The position numbers and the translations under genes are program-made. A stretch of 64,000 nucleotides of DNA, from NCBI RefSeq assembly GCF_001724715.1, contig NZ_MEFG01000014.1, positions 1 through 64,000 on the forward strand, given 5' to 3'. The notes under the pieces are model-generated. The model saw only the letters and a program-made list of their open reading frames with translations, was not told where the DNA came from and did no database searches. Within the stretch, counting starts at the first letter, position 1; every line of letters begins with the position of its first letter. Positions 52,175-60,322 of this stretch are shown in pieces. The DNA comes from Sphingomonas sp. SCN 67-18. Its GTDB lineage: Bacteria > Pseudomonadota > Alphaproteobacteria > Sphingomonadales > Sphingomonadaceae.

Positions 52175-53932
52175 ATGAAACTCGATTTTATCCCGATGGA
52201 CAGATTGTCGATTGCGACGACCAACATGCGCGGGAAGGGCAAGGACCCAGACGTGTCGGACCTGCTCCCCAGCATTCGGGCGCGCGGGGTCATCGTTCCG
52301 CTGCTTGTGCGGCCCGGTCCTGTCTCGAGCAACGTCGAGGGATGTACCGAAGGCCGGTTCGAGATCGTCGCGGGGCGTCGGCGCTTCACGGCGGCGACCA
52401 TTGTCGCCAGCGAAAAGGGCGATGCCGAGCCGCTGCCCTGTGCGATCCTCGAAGAAGGCGATGATGCCGCCGCACTCGAAGCCTCGTTGATCGAGAATGT
52501 GGCGCGGCGCGATGCGGACGAGGTGACGCAATGGGTTACCTATACGCGGCTTGTCTGTGAGGGGCGCAGCATCGCCGATATTTCCGATACTTTCGGAATG
52601 CCGGAGGCGATGGTGAAGCGCATCCTCGCGCTCGGCAATCTGTTGCCGCGCATCCGTTCGCTCTATGCAAAGGAGAAGATCAGCGCGGGAACGGTGCGGC
52701 ACCTGACGATGGCGTCCAAATCGCAGCAGCGCGCATGGCTGGCGCTGTTCGACGACGCGGATGCCTATTGCCCGCAGGGTCAGCAGCTCAAGAACTGGCT
52801 GTTCGGCGGCGGCGCGATCAGTGCGGCTCACGCCCTATTCGACGTCGAGGAGAGCGGCCTCGCGATCATTGCCGACCTGTTCGGCGACGAACGCTATTTC
52901 GCGGACAGCGATGCCTTCTGGACGGCGCAGCTTGCCGCCGTTGAGGAGCGGCGGGCGCGCTTTCTGGACGCGGGCTGGAACGAGGTCATTGTCCTGCCCA
53001 AGGGCGATTATTTTCGCGAATGGGAACATCGTCATGGGGCGAAGCGCAAGGGCGGGCGTGTCTATATCGAGGTGCGCGATAGCGGCGAGGTCGATATCCA
53101 CGAGGGCTATGTCACGGCCAAGGAAGCGGCGCGGATCGAAAAGGGCGAGAAGATCGAAGTCGAACCTAAGGCGTCGCGTCCGGAACTGACTTCGCGGATG
53201 CAGACCTACATCGACCTTCATCGCCATGCCGCTGTGCGCGCCGAACTGACCTGCCATCCGGCTGCCGCCCTGCGGTTGATGGTTGCCCACGCCATCGCGG
53301 GGTCACCGCTCTGGAATGTGCGGGTCGAGCCGCAGTCTGCGAAGGATGACGATGTGCGCGAGAGCATTGAAGTCAGCAAGGCCGAGGCAGTGTTCGACGA
53401 GAAGCGGCGCGCGGTACTGGCGCTGCTCGACTTTGATGCCGAGGAACCGACGGTGACTGGGGGCAATTCTATATCGCTCGCGGACCTGTTCCAGCGGCTG
53501 CTTGACTTGCCCGACCGTGCGGTGATGGACGTGATCGCTATCGTCATGGGCGAGACGCTGTTCGCCGGGAGCGCGGCCATCGAGGCAGTGGGCCTCCATA
53601 TCGGGATCAACATGACGGCATGGTGGAGCGCCGACGACGCTTTCTTCGCCGGTATTCGTGACAAGGAGGTGCTGACCGCACTGGTCGCCGAGGTGGGCGG
53701 AGCCGAGGTTGCCGCCGCCAATGCCGAGGAGAAAGGCGCGACCTTGAAGGCGATCGTTCGCGATCATCTGGACGGCAGCAACGGCCGCGCCAAGGTCGAA
53801 GGGTGGGTGCCGAAGTGGATGGCCTTCCCAGCCGCCGCCTACACCGAGCGCGGTGGGGTCGGTGCCGTGATCGCGCGCAGCGAAGCAGCCTCACATGACA
53901 CCGAGGAAGAACCGCAGCGCAAAGCCGCGTAA
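52175..53932 (+). CDS. ParB/Srx-domain (plasmid-type) protein
   Basis: The 585-residue protein has a ParB N-terminal domain (DRLSIATTNMRGKGKDPDVS; EIVAGRRRFTAATIV; ASLIENVARRDADEVTQW) and a KorB-like helix-turn-helix region (SIADISDTFGMPEAMVKRIL). A long C-terminal part follows, containing KIEVEPKASRPELTSRMQTY. Its length exceeds classical ParB. Found on sphingomonad plasmids and elements without a ParA beside it, as here. AGGAAG precedes the ATG at 52175. It is probably not a partition protein but an NTPase or nuclease-like regulator of this module; the role is unknown. Confidence 0.85.
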   Translation: MKLDFIPMDRLSIATTNMRGKGKDPDVSDLLPSIRARGVIVPLLVRPGPVSSNVEGCTEGRFEIVAGRRRFTAATIVASEKGDAEPLPCAILEEGDDAAALEASLIENVARRDADEVTQWVTYTRLVCEGRSIADISDTFGMPEAMVKRILALGNLLPRIRSLYAKEKISAGTVRHLTMASKSQQRAWLALFDDADAYCPQGQQLKNWLFGGGAISAAHALFDVEESGLAIIADLFGDERYFADSDAFWTAQLAAVEERRARFLDAGWNEVIVLPKGDYFREWEHRHGAKRKGGRVYIEVRDSGEVDIHEGYVTAKEAARIEKGEKIEVEPKASRPELTSRMQTYIDLHRHAAVRAELTCHPAAALRLMVAHAIAGSPLWNVRVEPQSAKDDDVRESIEVSKAEAVFDEKRRAVLALLDFDAEEPTVTGGNSISLADLFQRLLDLPDRAVMDVIAIVMGETLFAGSAAIEAVGLHIGINMTAWWSADDAFFAGIRDKEVLTALVAEVGGAEVAAANAEEKGATLKAIVRDHLDGSNGRAKVEGWVPKWMAFPAAAYTERGGVGAVIARSEAASHDTEEEPQRKAA

Positions 53933-54095
53933 AGCTAAGGGCGGCGATGTGATGTCGCCGCCCCTACGTCTTGGGTCCGAAAAATCGCGCGCCGCTCGCC
54001 CGTTCCGGGCGCGCGACGCATTGCCTTATCGGCCAAATAATCATGGCCGGACAGTCAGGCAGTTGATAGAGCCTCGTTAGAAAAGGAGGCCGCCG

Positions 54096-54557
54096 ATGTC
54101 TGACGATGCCCAAGATATGTTGCTTACGCTGACCGCCGATATTGTAGCAGCGCACGTATCTAACAACAGCGTCGGCATGGCCGATATTCCCAATCTGATT
54201 TCGCGCGTGCATGGCGCGCTCGCGGGACTTGGTGGACCGGTCGAGGTACCCGTTGAAGAACAGAAGCCCGCTGTGTCGATCCGTGCCTCTGTCAAGCCCG
54301 ACTACATAGTCTGCCTTGAGGATGGCAAGAAACTCACGATGATGCGTCGGTACCTGATGACTAACTTCGGCATGACGCCCGATGACTATCGCGCCAAATG
54401 GAACCTACCGAAGGATTATCCGATGGTCGCGCCGAACTATGCAGAGAAACGCCGGGCGCTCGCCAAGGAAATCGGTCTCGGCTCTAAAGGCCGCGGTGGG
54501 GGTCGGAAGCCCGTTGCCAAGGTAGCCAAGGACCCGGCACGGCGGGGGCGGAACTGA
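54096..54557 (+). CDS. MucR/Ros-family transcriptional regulator
   Basis: The 153-residue protein contains PDYIVCLEDGKKLTMMRRYL, then MTPDDYRAKWNLPKDYPMVA and PNYAEKRRALAKEIGLG, the MucR domain. The C2H2 zinc ligands are reduced: the second Cys is Asp (as in many MucR) and the usual His of KRHL is Tyr here (RRYL). An unusual basic tail (KGRGGGRKP, RRGRN) follows. It may bind AT-rich DNA and act as a global or island regulator. A zinc-free fold is possible. Confidence 0.85.
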   Translation: MSDDAQDMLLTLTADIVAAHVSNNSVGMADIPNLISRVHGALAGLGGPVEVPVEEQKPAVSIRASVKPDYIVCLEDGKKLTMMRRYLMTNFGMTPDDYRAKWNLPKDYPMVAPNYAEKRRALAKEIGLGSKGRGGGRKPVAKVAKDPARRGRN

Positions 54558-54628
54558 CCTGACCCCGCACTTAGCCGGGGACGAAACCAATCGCCCGTTG
54601 GCAAAGACGAGACGGGCGGTTTTCCTAA

Positions 54629-55462
54629 TTAAAAGGCGAGTTCGGTTTGCTTCATTGAGCCGAAAGCCTCACGCGGGGGATAGACGAGACTTACAATCAG
54701 CCACTGATCTGGGAAGCGGTGGATGGTGCCCATAAGAAACATCAAATCCGCAGCGGGAAGCTTCTGCTCGAGTTTTTCGCGAAACGGCGCTTCCCAGTTA
54801 TCTCCATGCTGTTGGCGACAGTTCCAAAATAGCGCGCCGGCTTCCCAATCGGCTATTTTATGTCGGTGGGTATGAACCTCGCCATCAACTTCGCATTCGT
54901 AGCGGTAGTGGAACGCGAAAGGCAATTTGCGCAGCGTCCGTATGGCGCCGGCATCTTCATCGTCGAACAGGCCACCCTGCTGCTGACGCTGCACAAGCTT
55001 CTTAAGTTCATCGGCGGTCCAGTCAGGACTGTCGACCGGCGTGATGTCTAACCCCGCTATCTTGCTCGGCCTAACAAGCCCCAACGTCGTCTCTTCCGAT
55101 TCGCGCGACTGATCGAGCGGAACGAAACCTGAGAAAACCCGGAGCTTGTTCAGTTCCCTCCGTCGCGCCTCCCAATTTCGTTTCGGCGAGAGAGGTGGAC
55201 CCTCTAGCTGAATAGTATCGACATAGATTTTGTGGCTCTCGGGACGCCTATCGTCATTCGCCCTGTATATCTGCGCTGAGATCCATTGCCATTTCTTGAA
55301 CTGCTGACCATCACGGATCAAGCGAAAGGGAACAGGAAAAAGCCTGATCAGCGATCCGTTTTCAAGCATTCCGGCCACGCAGGACGTCTCGGTATGCTTC
55401 TCGCTAGGAGACGGGTAAGTCTTGCATAAAATCAGAATTCGTTCGCGTCGCGATCCAGCCAC
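54629..55462 (-). CDS. Unknown protein paired with DUF488
   Basis: The 277-residue protein is not recognised. It begins with RILILCKTYPSPSEKHTETS, then CVAGMLENGSLIRLFPVPFR, a short beta-rich region. The middle has SPDWTADELKKLVQRQQQGG and LFDDEDAGAIRTLRKLPFAF. Near residues 190-215 a His-rich segment with acidic residues (CEVDGEVHTHRHKIADWEAG) may bind metal. It follows the DUF488 gene 42 bases downstream in the same direction. Conserved pairs like this are often defence or nucleotide-salvage modules; this is inference. Confidence 0.7.
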   Translation of the reverse strand: MAGSRRERILILCKTYPSPSEKHTETSCVAGMLENGSLIRLFPVPFRLIRDGQQFKKWQWISAQIYRANDDRRPESHKIYVDTIQLEGPPLSPKRNWEARRRELNKLRVFSGFVPLDQSRESEETTLGLVRPSKIAGLDITPVDSPDWTADELKKLVQRQQQGGLFDDEDAGAIRTLRKLPFAFHYRYECEVDGEVHTHRHKIADWEAGALFWNCRQQHGDNWEAPFREKLEQKLPAADLMFLMGTIHRFPDQWLIVSLVYPPREAFGSMKQTELAF

Positions 55463-55504
55463 ACGATGCCTCCCCGGATACTTTTATCTTCCGGGTTGAT
55501 AGCA

Positions 55505-56014
55505 TCATATCTGAGCAGGTGCCACGCCAACTGGTAGGGCATCTTTGGAGCTGGTACCATTCGAGGCCTTGTTGACGCCGAGATTCTGTATCTTGAAATC
55601 TGCCGCTTTTGACATCTCGTTTGCGACGATCGTGCGATGGCATTCTTTTGGGCTGCGTTCAAAGCATAGCAGGACGGAAATATCGGTCTGCGCAACTTGA
55701 ACGGCTTGCCGGAGCGCGGACTGGCTTTCTTCGGACGCTAGATGAGCGCCGTAGATTTCCAGGAACGCCATATAGTCGCCCCGCCGCATTGCTTCGCGTC
55801 CTTCCTTTGGGTCGCCCAATGACTTCAGGTGCAAATAGGCGATGCCCTCTTCCTCCAAGGCAGCCGACAGTGAGCCTTTCGAGAAGCCGGGCTTTCGCGA
55901 AACCGGAACATCGCGGATATCGATTACCCTTTCGACGCCGCACTCGCGGAGGGTGCTCAAAAACTGCGAGATTTCCGCGCCTTCGTAGCCAATAGTATAG
56001 AGAGTGCGGCTCAT
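55505..56014 (-). CDS. DUF488-domain protein
   Basis: The 169-residue protein has the DUF488 signature: MSRTLYTIGYEGAEISQFLS, ERVIDIRDVPVSRKPGFSKG, YLHLKSLGDPKEGREAMRR and LLCFERSPKECHRTIVANEM (Cys117, Cys125, His126, Arg127). The family is of unknown biochemical role with a conserved Cys-His-Arg triad that suggests catalysis or metal binding. AGGAGA lies before the ATG pair at 56012-56017. It forms a two-gene unit with the downstream unknown gene at the right end of the element. Confidence 0.85.
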   Translation of the reverse strand: MSRTLYTIGYEGAEISQFLSTLRECGVERVIDIRDVPVSRKPGFSKGSLSAALEEEGIAYLHLKSLGDPKEGREAMRRGDYMAFLEIYGAHLASEESQSALRQAVQVAQTDISVLLCFERSPKECHRTIVANEMSKAADFKIQNLGVNKASNGTSSKDALPVGVAPAQI

Positions 56015-56295
56015 CATGTCTCCTTGCCAGAGGCCCGATAAAGGATAATCGAGTCCATAGTGAGGCACATTCTACCTACCTTGATGATCTTGAAAAAGGA
56101 GCGAGCGGATTGATGCATCCAAACGAACGCTCGATCTCCCAAGACTCGGAGGATAAGAGTAGGTGGGGCCCGCAAGCGTCACATTCGGAATCGAACCTGC
56201 GGACTTTTAAGTCCAGTACTGACGGGGGCTTTTCAGGGGGCCCCCAAATCAGCATCGGGCTGAATCACTAGGATTCCCTTCGGTTTTGGCGATTA

Positions 56296-56318
56296 TTCGA
56301 TTCCCCTCACCCGCTCCA
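56296..56318 (+). repeat. attR: second copy of the 23-bp tRNA-Gly core
   Basis: The stretch matches the tRNA-Gly 3' end (26919-26941) base for base in the same orientation. Flanks differ on both sides. It marks the right boundary of the element; no second tRNA is present. Confidence 0.92.
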
Positions 56319-56350
56319 GCTTCCCGCAAAACCTGCTGCGTCCATGCACG

Positions 56351-56384
56351 TGCCGCCCCGCTCCGGAGGCGGAGCGAGGCGGCA
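56351..56384 (-). terminator. Long GC-rich hairpin after the chromosomal TonB receptor
   Basis: TGCCGCCCCGCTCCG (56351-56365) pairs with CGGAGCGAGGCGGCA (56370-56384) apart from one mismatch. An outer ATGCA/TGCAT pair extends it. There is no U-tract, so it may be Rho-type or an mRNA-stabilising fold. It lies 53 bases after the receptor stop (minus strand) and 32 bases past attR. Confidence 0.45.
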
Positions 56385-56437
56385 GCGCGTCGTTGCATGG
56401 CGCATGGCCGGCGTTTCCGCCCGGCCCGCGTCGGGCG

Positions 56438-58438
56438 CTAGAAAGTGACCGAAAGGCGCGCCACCAGCTGGCGGGATTGCTGGTAGGCGAAGGTGTTGCT
56501 GGACACCACTTCCCAGTCATAGACGTTGAACAGGTTGTTCAGCTGCACGCGGAAGGTGGCGGGGCGGCCCGACAGCTTCCAGTTGTAGCGCGCGCCGACA
56601 TTCACCGTCGTCACGCCCGGCACCGTCAGCGTGTTCATCGTGTTGGCGATGCGCCGGCCGGTGGTGGTGCTGCCCACGTCGAAAGTCAGCCCTTCGATCT
56701 GGGGCAGCGCATATTCGGCGTTCAGCGAGACCAGGCTTTTGCTGGATCCGACCGGCTTGGCCCCGACCAGCCCGTCGCGCACGCCCTCGCCCAGCACGGA
56801 TGCGTCCATCAGGATCGCGCCGGCCAGCACGTTCAGCTCGTCCGACAATTTGCCGACCAGCGACAGTTCGACGCCGCGGTGGCGCACCTCGCCCAGCCGC
56901 CGGTATTCGCGATCGGAATCGACGCTGAAATAGGGCTTTTCGACGTTGAACACGCCGCCGATCATCTTCACGCCGGGTGCCAGTTCCCAGCGCAGGCCGG
57001 CATCATATTGGCGGGTGAGGATGGCGGGCGGCGCCTGATCGCGGTTGACGGCGGTTTCCGGCGCGGAGGCGCTTTCCTCCATGCCGCGCGTATAGCCGCC
57101 GTAGAGGACCAGCGAGTTGCTGACCGCGACGGCGACGCCGGCATTGTACAGCCAGGGCTTGGACCGGGTGATCACCGTCGTGCCGTCGGCGGCGTTGGTG
57201 GTCTTCTTGTAATCCGCCTTCTGCACGCCCAGCGACAGCTCGCCCACGCCCTGCCAGATGCCTTCATAGGCGAGGCCGACCGACGCCTGCCGGATCTTGT
57301 CCTTCGCGGTGGGGCCGAAAACGGGATCCGGCTCGTCCAGCCGGGTGCCCGCCTCGACCGCCATCGGCCCATAGTCGAACTGCACGCCGCCGCCATAGAT
57401 GCGGCTCTGGTCGCGCGCGCGGACCGAGACGTGGAATTTATGGCTGCGGTCGCCATCGGCGATGCGGCGCGACAGGCGGATTTCGCCGGATGTCGAGTTG
57501 GTGTCCAGCCCCGGCGATATCACGATCCGGTGATTGGCGGCCACGCCGCTGGCGTTCACCCCCTGGAACTGGTCGGAATAGTTGATGTCCTTCTTGATGT
57601 AGGAATGGAACAGGCCGGACGAAAGCTGCCAGTCGCCCAGGTCGGCGCGGGCGATGACGCCGTAGTTCACATGGTCCTGGGTCCAGATCGTCCAGGGCTG
57701 GCCATAATATTTCACCCGCTTGATCTCAGGCGGCAGCTGGTTGTTGGTCACCGTCATGCGCGGATGGGTGTTCTCGTCCGCATGGGTGAACCAGCTGAAA
57801 AAGGGCAGGATCTCCACATTGTCGGCCGGGCGGATCTTCAGCACCGCCGCCGCCGTGGCGTGGATCGACTTGCCGCCCCAATAGAGCTTCATGTCGTCCT
57901 GCACCTCGATGCCCGCGCCGATCGCCAGCCTGTCACCGGCCAGCGGGGCCTGGATGGTCAGCTCGCCGTTGATGCCGCCATAGCTGTTGCCGCCCAGCAT
58001 GCCGCCGGCCCTGAAGCTGTCGCCGGGGATGCGGAGGCGATAATCGGCGACGCCGGTGGGCGCGGGAAAGGGATAGCCCTGCGCGGAGATGCCGACGCGC
58101 ACCGCGCTGCCGGTCACCAGCTTGTTGTTGGGCAGCGAGACAGCGTCGATATAAAGTCCCTCGATGCGGATGTTGCCCGCCGCATAGGGGGAGAAACCGC
58201 GCACCGAGGAGGGGCTGTAGAGGCCGATCGATTCCCGGCCGATGCTGGTGCCGAAGGCGTCGCTCGCCGCGCGCAGGGCATTGTCGTCCGCCGCCTGCTG
58301 GGGGGCTTGCGGCGCGGGCTGCGGCGCCGCGTCCTGCGCCATGACCGGCGATGCGCCCAGTGCCGATGCGACCGCGATCAAAGCGACCGAACATTGCGCG
58401 AGCTGACGAAACTCAACCCGCATACTCTCCCATGACAT
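56438..58438 (-). CDS. TonB-dependent receptor
   Basis: The 666-residue protein has a signal peptide (QLAQCSVALIAVASALGASP), a plug-like N-terminus (SVRGFSPYAAGNIRIEGLYI, then YGGINGELTI) and a barrel ending with SRQLVARLSVTF. It carries a Gln/Pro-rich spacer after the signal. Two starts are possible, 58438 (AGAAGGGG upstream) and 58423. It lies downstream of a LysR gene and an ABC transporter cluster on the same strand, so it is the likely outer-membrane step of that uptake route. Confidence 0.87.
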   Translation of the reverse strand: MSWESMRVEFRQLAQCSVALIAVASALGASPVMAQDAAPQPAPQAPQQAADDNALRAASDAFGTSIGRESIGLYSPSSVRGFSPYAAGNIRIEGLYIDAVSLPNNKLVTGSAVRVGISAQGYPFPAPTGVADYRLRIPGDSFRAGGMLGGNSYGGINGELTIQAPLAGDRLAIGAGIEVQDDMKLYWGGKSIHATAAAVLKIRPADNVEILPFFSWFTHADENTHPRMTVTNNQLPPEIKRVKYYGQPWTIWTQDHVNYGVIARADLGDWQLSSGLFHSYIKKDINYSDQFQGVNASGVAANHRIVISPGLDTNSTSGEIRLSRRIADGDRSHKFHVSVRARDQSRIYGGGVQFDYGPMAVEAGTRLDEPDPVFGPTAKDKIRQASVGLAYEGIWQGVGELSLGVQKADYKKTTNAADGTTVITRSKPWLYNAGVAVAVSNSLVLYGGYTRGMEESASAPETAVNRDQAPPAILTRQYDAGLRWELAPGVKMIGGVFNVEKPYFSVDSDREYRRLGEVRHRGVELSLVGKLSDELNVLAGAILMDASVLGEGVRDGLVGAKPVGSSKSLVSLNAEYALPQIEGLTFDVGSTTTGRRIANTMNTLTVPGVTTVNVGARYNWKLSGRPATFRVQLNNLFNVYDWEVVSSNTFAYQQSRQLVARLSVTF

Positions 58439-58499
58439 CCAATATGCCCCTTCTACAAGAAAATCGCACGACAAGGATTTGCGAATAGCCATCCGCAAA

Positions 58500-58606
58500 T
58501 CCTGAATTCACCGATTTGATTTGTTGTTTGTGGGGGATGTTATATAGTATGATTTTGATATTATAATTTACATTTATTCGCTGATTAATTCGATCCCATC
58601 ATAAAT
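58500..58606. promoter_or_regulatory. AT-rich intergenic region upstream of the TonB receptor
   Basis: About 105 bp of AT-rich sequence (GTTATATAGTATGATT, ATATTATAAT, ATTTACATTTATTC) contrasts with the GC-rich surroundings and lies between the LysR stop and the receptor start. It probably contains the receptor promoter and LysR or other binding sites. The dyad ATATTATAAT is a weak candidate; no motif is certain. Confidence 0.4.
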
Positions 58607-59506
58607 CTACGGCTTGGGCCACATATTCATCAGCAGGTTGAGGAATTTTTCCGCGGCCGGCGACAGGCTGGCATTGCGCCGCCGCACGATGCCGATCGTC
58701 CGCACCACGGTGGGCGCGCCGATTTCGCGGGATACCAGGATGGGATGCTCGTCCTGCGGCGTCGCCAGCTTGGGGATGACGGAAATGCCCAGATTGGCCT
58801 CGACCAGCCCCAGCGAGGTGGACAGGTGGGTCACCTCGTAGAACCAGTTGAGCTTCACGTTGCGCTTGGCGAGCGCGGCGTCCAGCAGGGTGCGGTTGCC
58901 GCTGCTCCGCGCCACGGTGATCAGCCGGTAAGGCTCCAGGTCCGTCCACTTCACGCTCGGCTTGGTGGCGAGCGGATGGTCCCGGCGGCAGGCGAGCACG
59001 AAGACATCGTCGATCAGCGTATCGAAGATCAGTTCGGAATCGGACGCGCCCATCATGTTGACGCCGAATTCCACCTCGCCCCGCGCCACCGCGTTCAGCC
59101 CGTCGGCGGCGGACAGATCGAGGATGCGGAACTTGATCTTGGGATGTTCCTCGTTGAAGCGGCGGATCGCCGCCGGCAGGAAGTAGAAGGCGGCGGTGGG
59201 GATGCAGGCGATGGTGATCTGCCCGGTGCGCCGCGCGCTGATGTCCTGCACCGCGAACAGCGAGGCGTCGAACTCCTCGATCATCCGCCGGACGAGCGGC
59301 ACCAGCTCCTGCCCCACCGCGGTCGGCGCGACATGGCGGGTGGTCCGCTCGAACAGCGGCGCGCCGATCGAATATTCCAGCTTCTGGATACGCCGGCTGA
59401 GCGCGGGCTGGGAAATGAACAGAAGCTCCGACGCGCGGTGAAAACTGCGAAGTTCGATGATCGCGAGGAACGCGCGAAGATCCAGAATATCGCAGTTCAG
59501 GCTCAT
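58607..59506 (-). CDS. LysR-family transcriptional regulator
   Basis: The 299-residue protein has an N-terminal winged helix (LRAFLAIIELRSFHRASELL, FISQPALSRRIQKLEY) and a periplasmic-binding-fold effector domain (GQITIACIPTAAFYFLPAAI, IGIVRRRNASLSPAAEKFLN). Relatives such as CbbR/CynR types sense small organic acids. The start at 59506 has GGGATG upstream. It lies between the ABC permease and the TonB receptor and may regulate both; the effector is unknown. Confidence 0.88.
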   Translation of the reverse strand: MSLNCDILDLRAFLAIIELRSFHRASELLFISQPALSRRIQKLEYSIGAPLFERTTRHVAPTAVGQELVPLVRRMIEEFDASLFAVQDISARRTGQITIACIPTAAFYFLPAAIRRFNEEHPKIKFRILDLSAADGLNAVARGEVEFGVNMMGASDSELIFDTLIDDVFVLACRRDHPLATKPSVKWTDLEPYRLITVARSSGNRTLLDAALAKRNVKLNWFYEVTHLSTSLGLVEANLGISVIPKLATPQDEHPILVSREIGAPTVVRTIGIVRRRNASLSPAAEKFLNLLMNMWPKP

Positions 59507-59542
59507 ATCGTCATCCCGCAATCATCACGGCCACAGGCCCCG

Positions 59543-60322
59543 CTATATGGCGCCCTGCGACCGGTCATTGTCCGGCCGCCAGGTGATCAGCCGCTTTTCG
59601 GCGACGTTCAATATCTGGTCGATGACCAGCACGAACACCGCCAGGATGATGATACCCGCGAACACGCCGACCGAGTTGAAATTGCCCTCCGCCTGCGCGA
59701 TCAGATAGCCGAGACCGGCCGATGCGCCCAGATATTCGCCGATGATCGCGCCGACCACCGCGAAGCCGACCGACGTGCGCAGCGAAGACAGGATCCAGCT
59801 CGCCGCAGCCGGGAAATAGACGTGGCGCAGCAGGTTGCCGCCGCTCGCCCCCAATATCCGCGCATTGGCGAGCACGGCCGGGTTCACTTCCCGCACGCCC
59901 TGCAGCGCGTTGAAGAAGGTGATGAAGAAAACCAGCGTCACCGCCAAGGCCACCTTCGACCACAGGCCGAGGCCGAGCCAGAGCACGAAGATCGGCGCCA
60001 GCACGACGCGGGGGATGGCGTTCAGGCTCTTGATGAACGGATCGAGGATGCGCGCCGTCCGGGGGCTGAGGCCCAGCCAGACGCCCGCCGCCACGCCCAG
60101 CAGCGTGCCGATGATATAGCCGAGGACGGTTTCCGTCAGCGTGATGACGACATGGTTGTAGAATTCGGAATCCGAGATCCACGTCCAGATCTGGCTGATG
60201 ATGTCCAGCGGCGCCGGGAAGAAGAACGCATCGATGATCCCCGCGCTGACGCCGAGCTGCCACCCGCCGAAAACGAAAACGGACAAGCCGATTTGAATGA
60301 GTCTTTCACTTGATCCGCGCAT
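59543..60322 (-). CDS. ABC transporter permease, nitrate/sulfonate/taurine (SsuC) type
   Basis: The 259-residue membrane protein has six hydrophobic helices and the ABC-permease EAA loop in LQGVREVNPAVLANARILGA, ASGGNLLRHVYFP. The start at 60322 overlaps the ATPase stop (60306), indicating coupling; the frame extending to 60517 is not coding. With the ATPase and binding protein it imports a small organic anion across the inner membrane. Substrate not readable. Confidence 0.9.
   Translation of the reverse strand: MRGSSERLIQIGLSVFVFGGWQLGVSAGIIDAFFFPAPLDIISQIWTWISDSEFYNHVVITLTETVLGYIIGTLLGVAAGVWLGLSPRTARILDPFIKSLNAIPRVVLAPIFVLWLGLGLWSKVALAVTLVFFITFFNALQGVREVNPAVLANARILGASGGNLLRHVYFPAAASWILSSLRTSVGFAVVGAIIGEYLGASAGLGYLIAQAEGNFNSVGVFAGIIILAVFVLVIDQILNVAEKRLITWRPDNDRSQGAI

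Larger units (their letters stand above)
26942..56318 (+). mobile_element. Integrative mobilizable element (about 29.4 kb) in tRNA-Gly
   Basis: The element spans the bases between the 23-bp att repeats. It holds a tyrosine integrase next to attL, an AlpA-like HTH protein, a TraD-type coupling protein and a MobF relaxase, but no VirB/Tra mating-pair genes or replication initiator. It should therefore be mobilised by a helper conjugation system. Cargo: HEPN/MNT proteins, an ECF sigma factor, an orphan VapB, a TBDR with its lipoprotein, a Cas6e-like orphan, PstS, an arsenic operon, a DUF2958/ParB module with a group II intron, MucR and a DUF488 pair. Three stretches of decay (DksA-like, UspA and VapB without VapC) suggest piecewise assembly. 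Confidence 0.9.

Noticed and set aside
26942-56318. Full conjugative element (ICE)
   Set aside because: No VirB/TrbC-like mating-pair genes are encoded, only TraD and a relaxase, so mobilizable is the better term.
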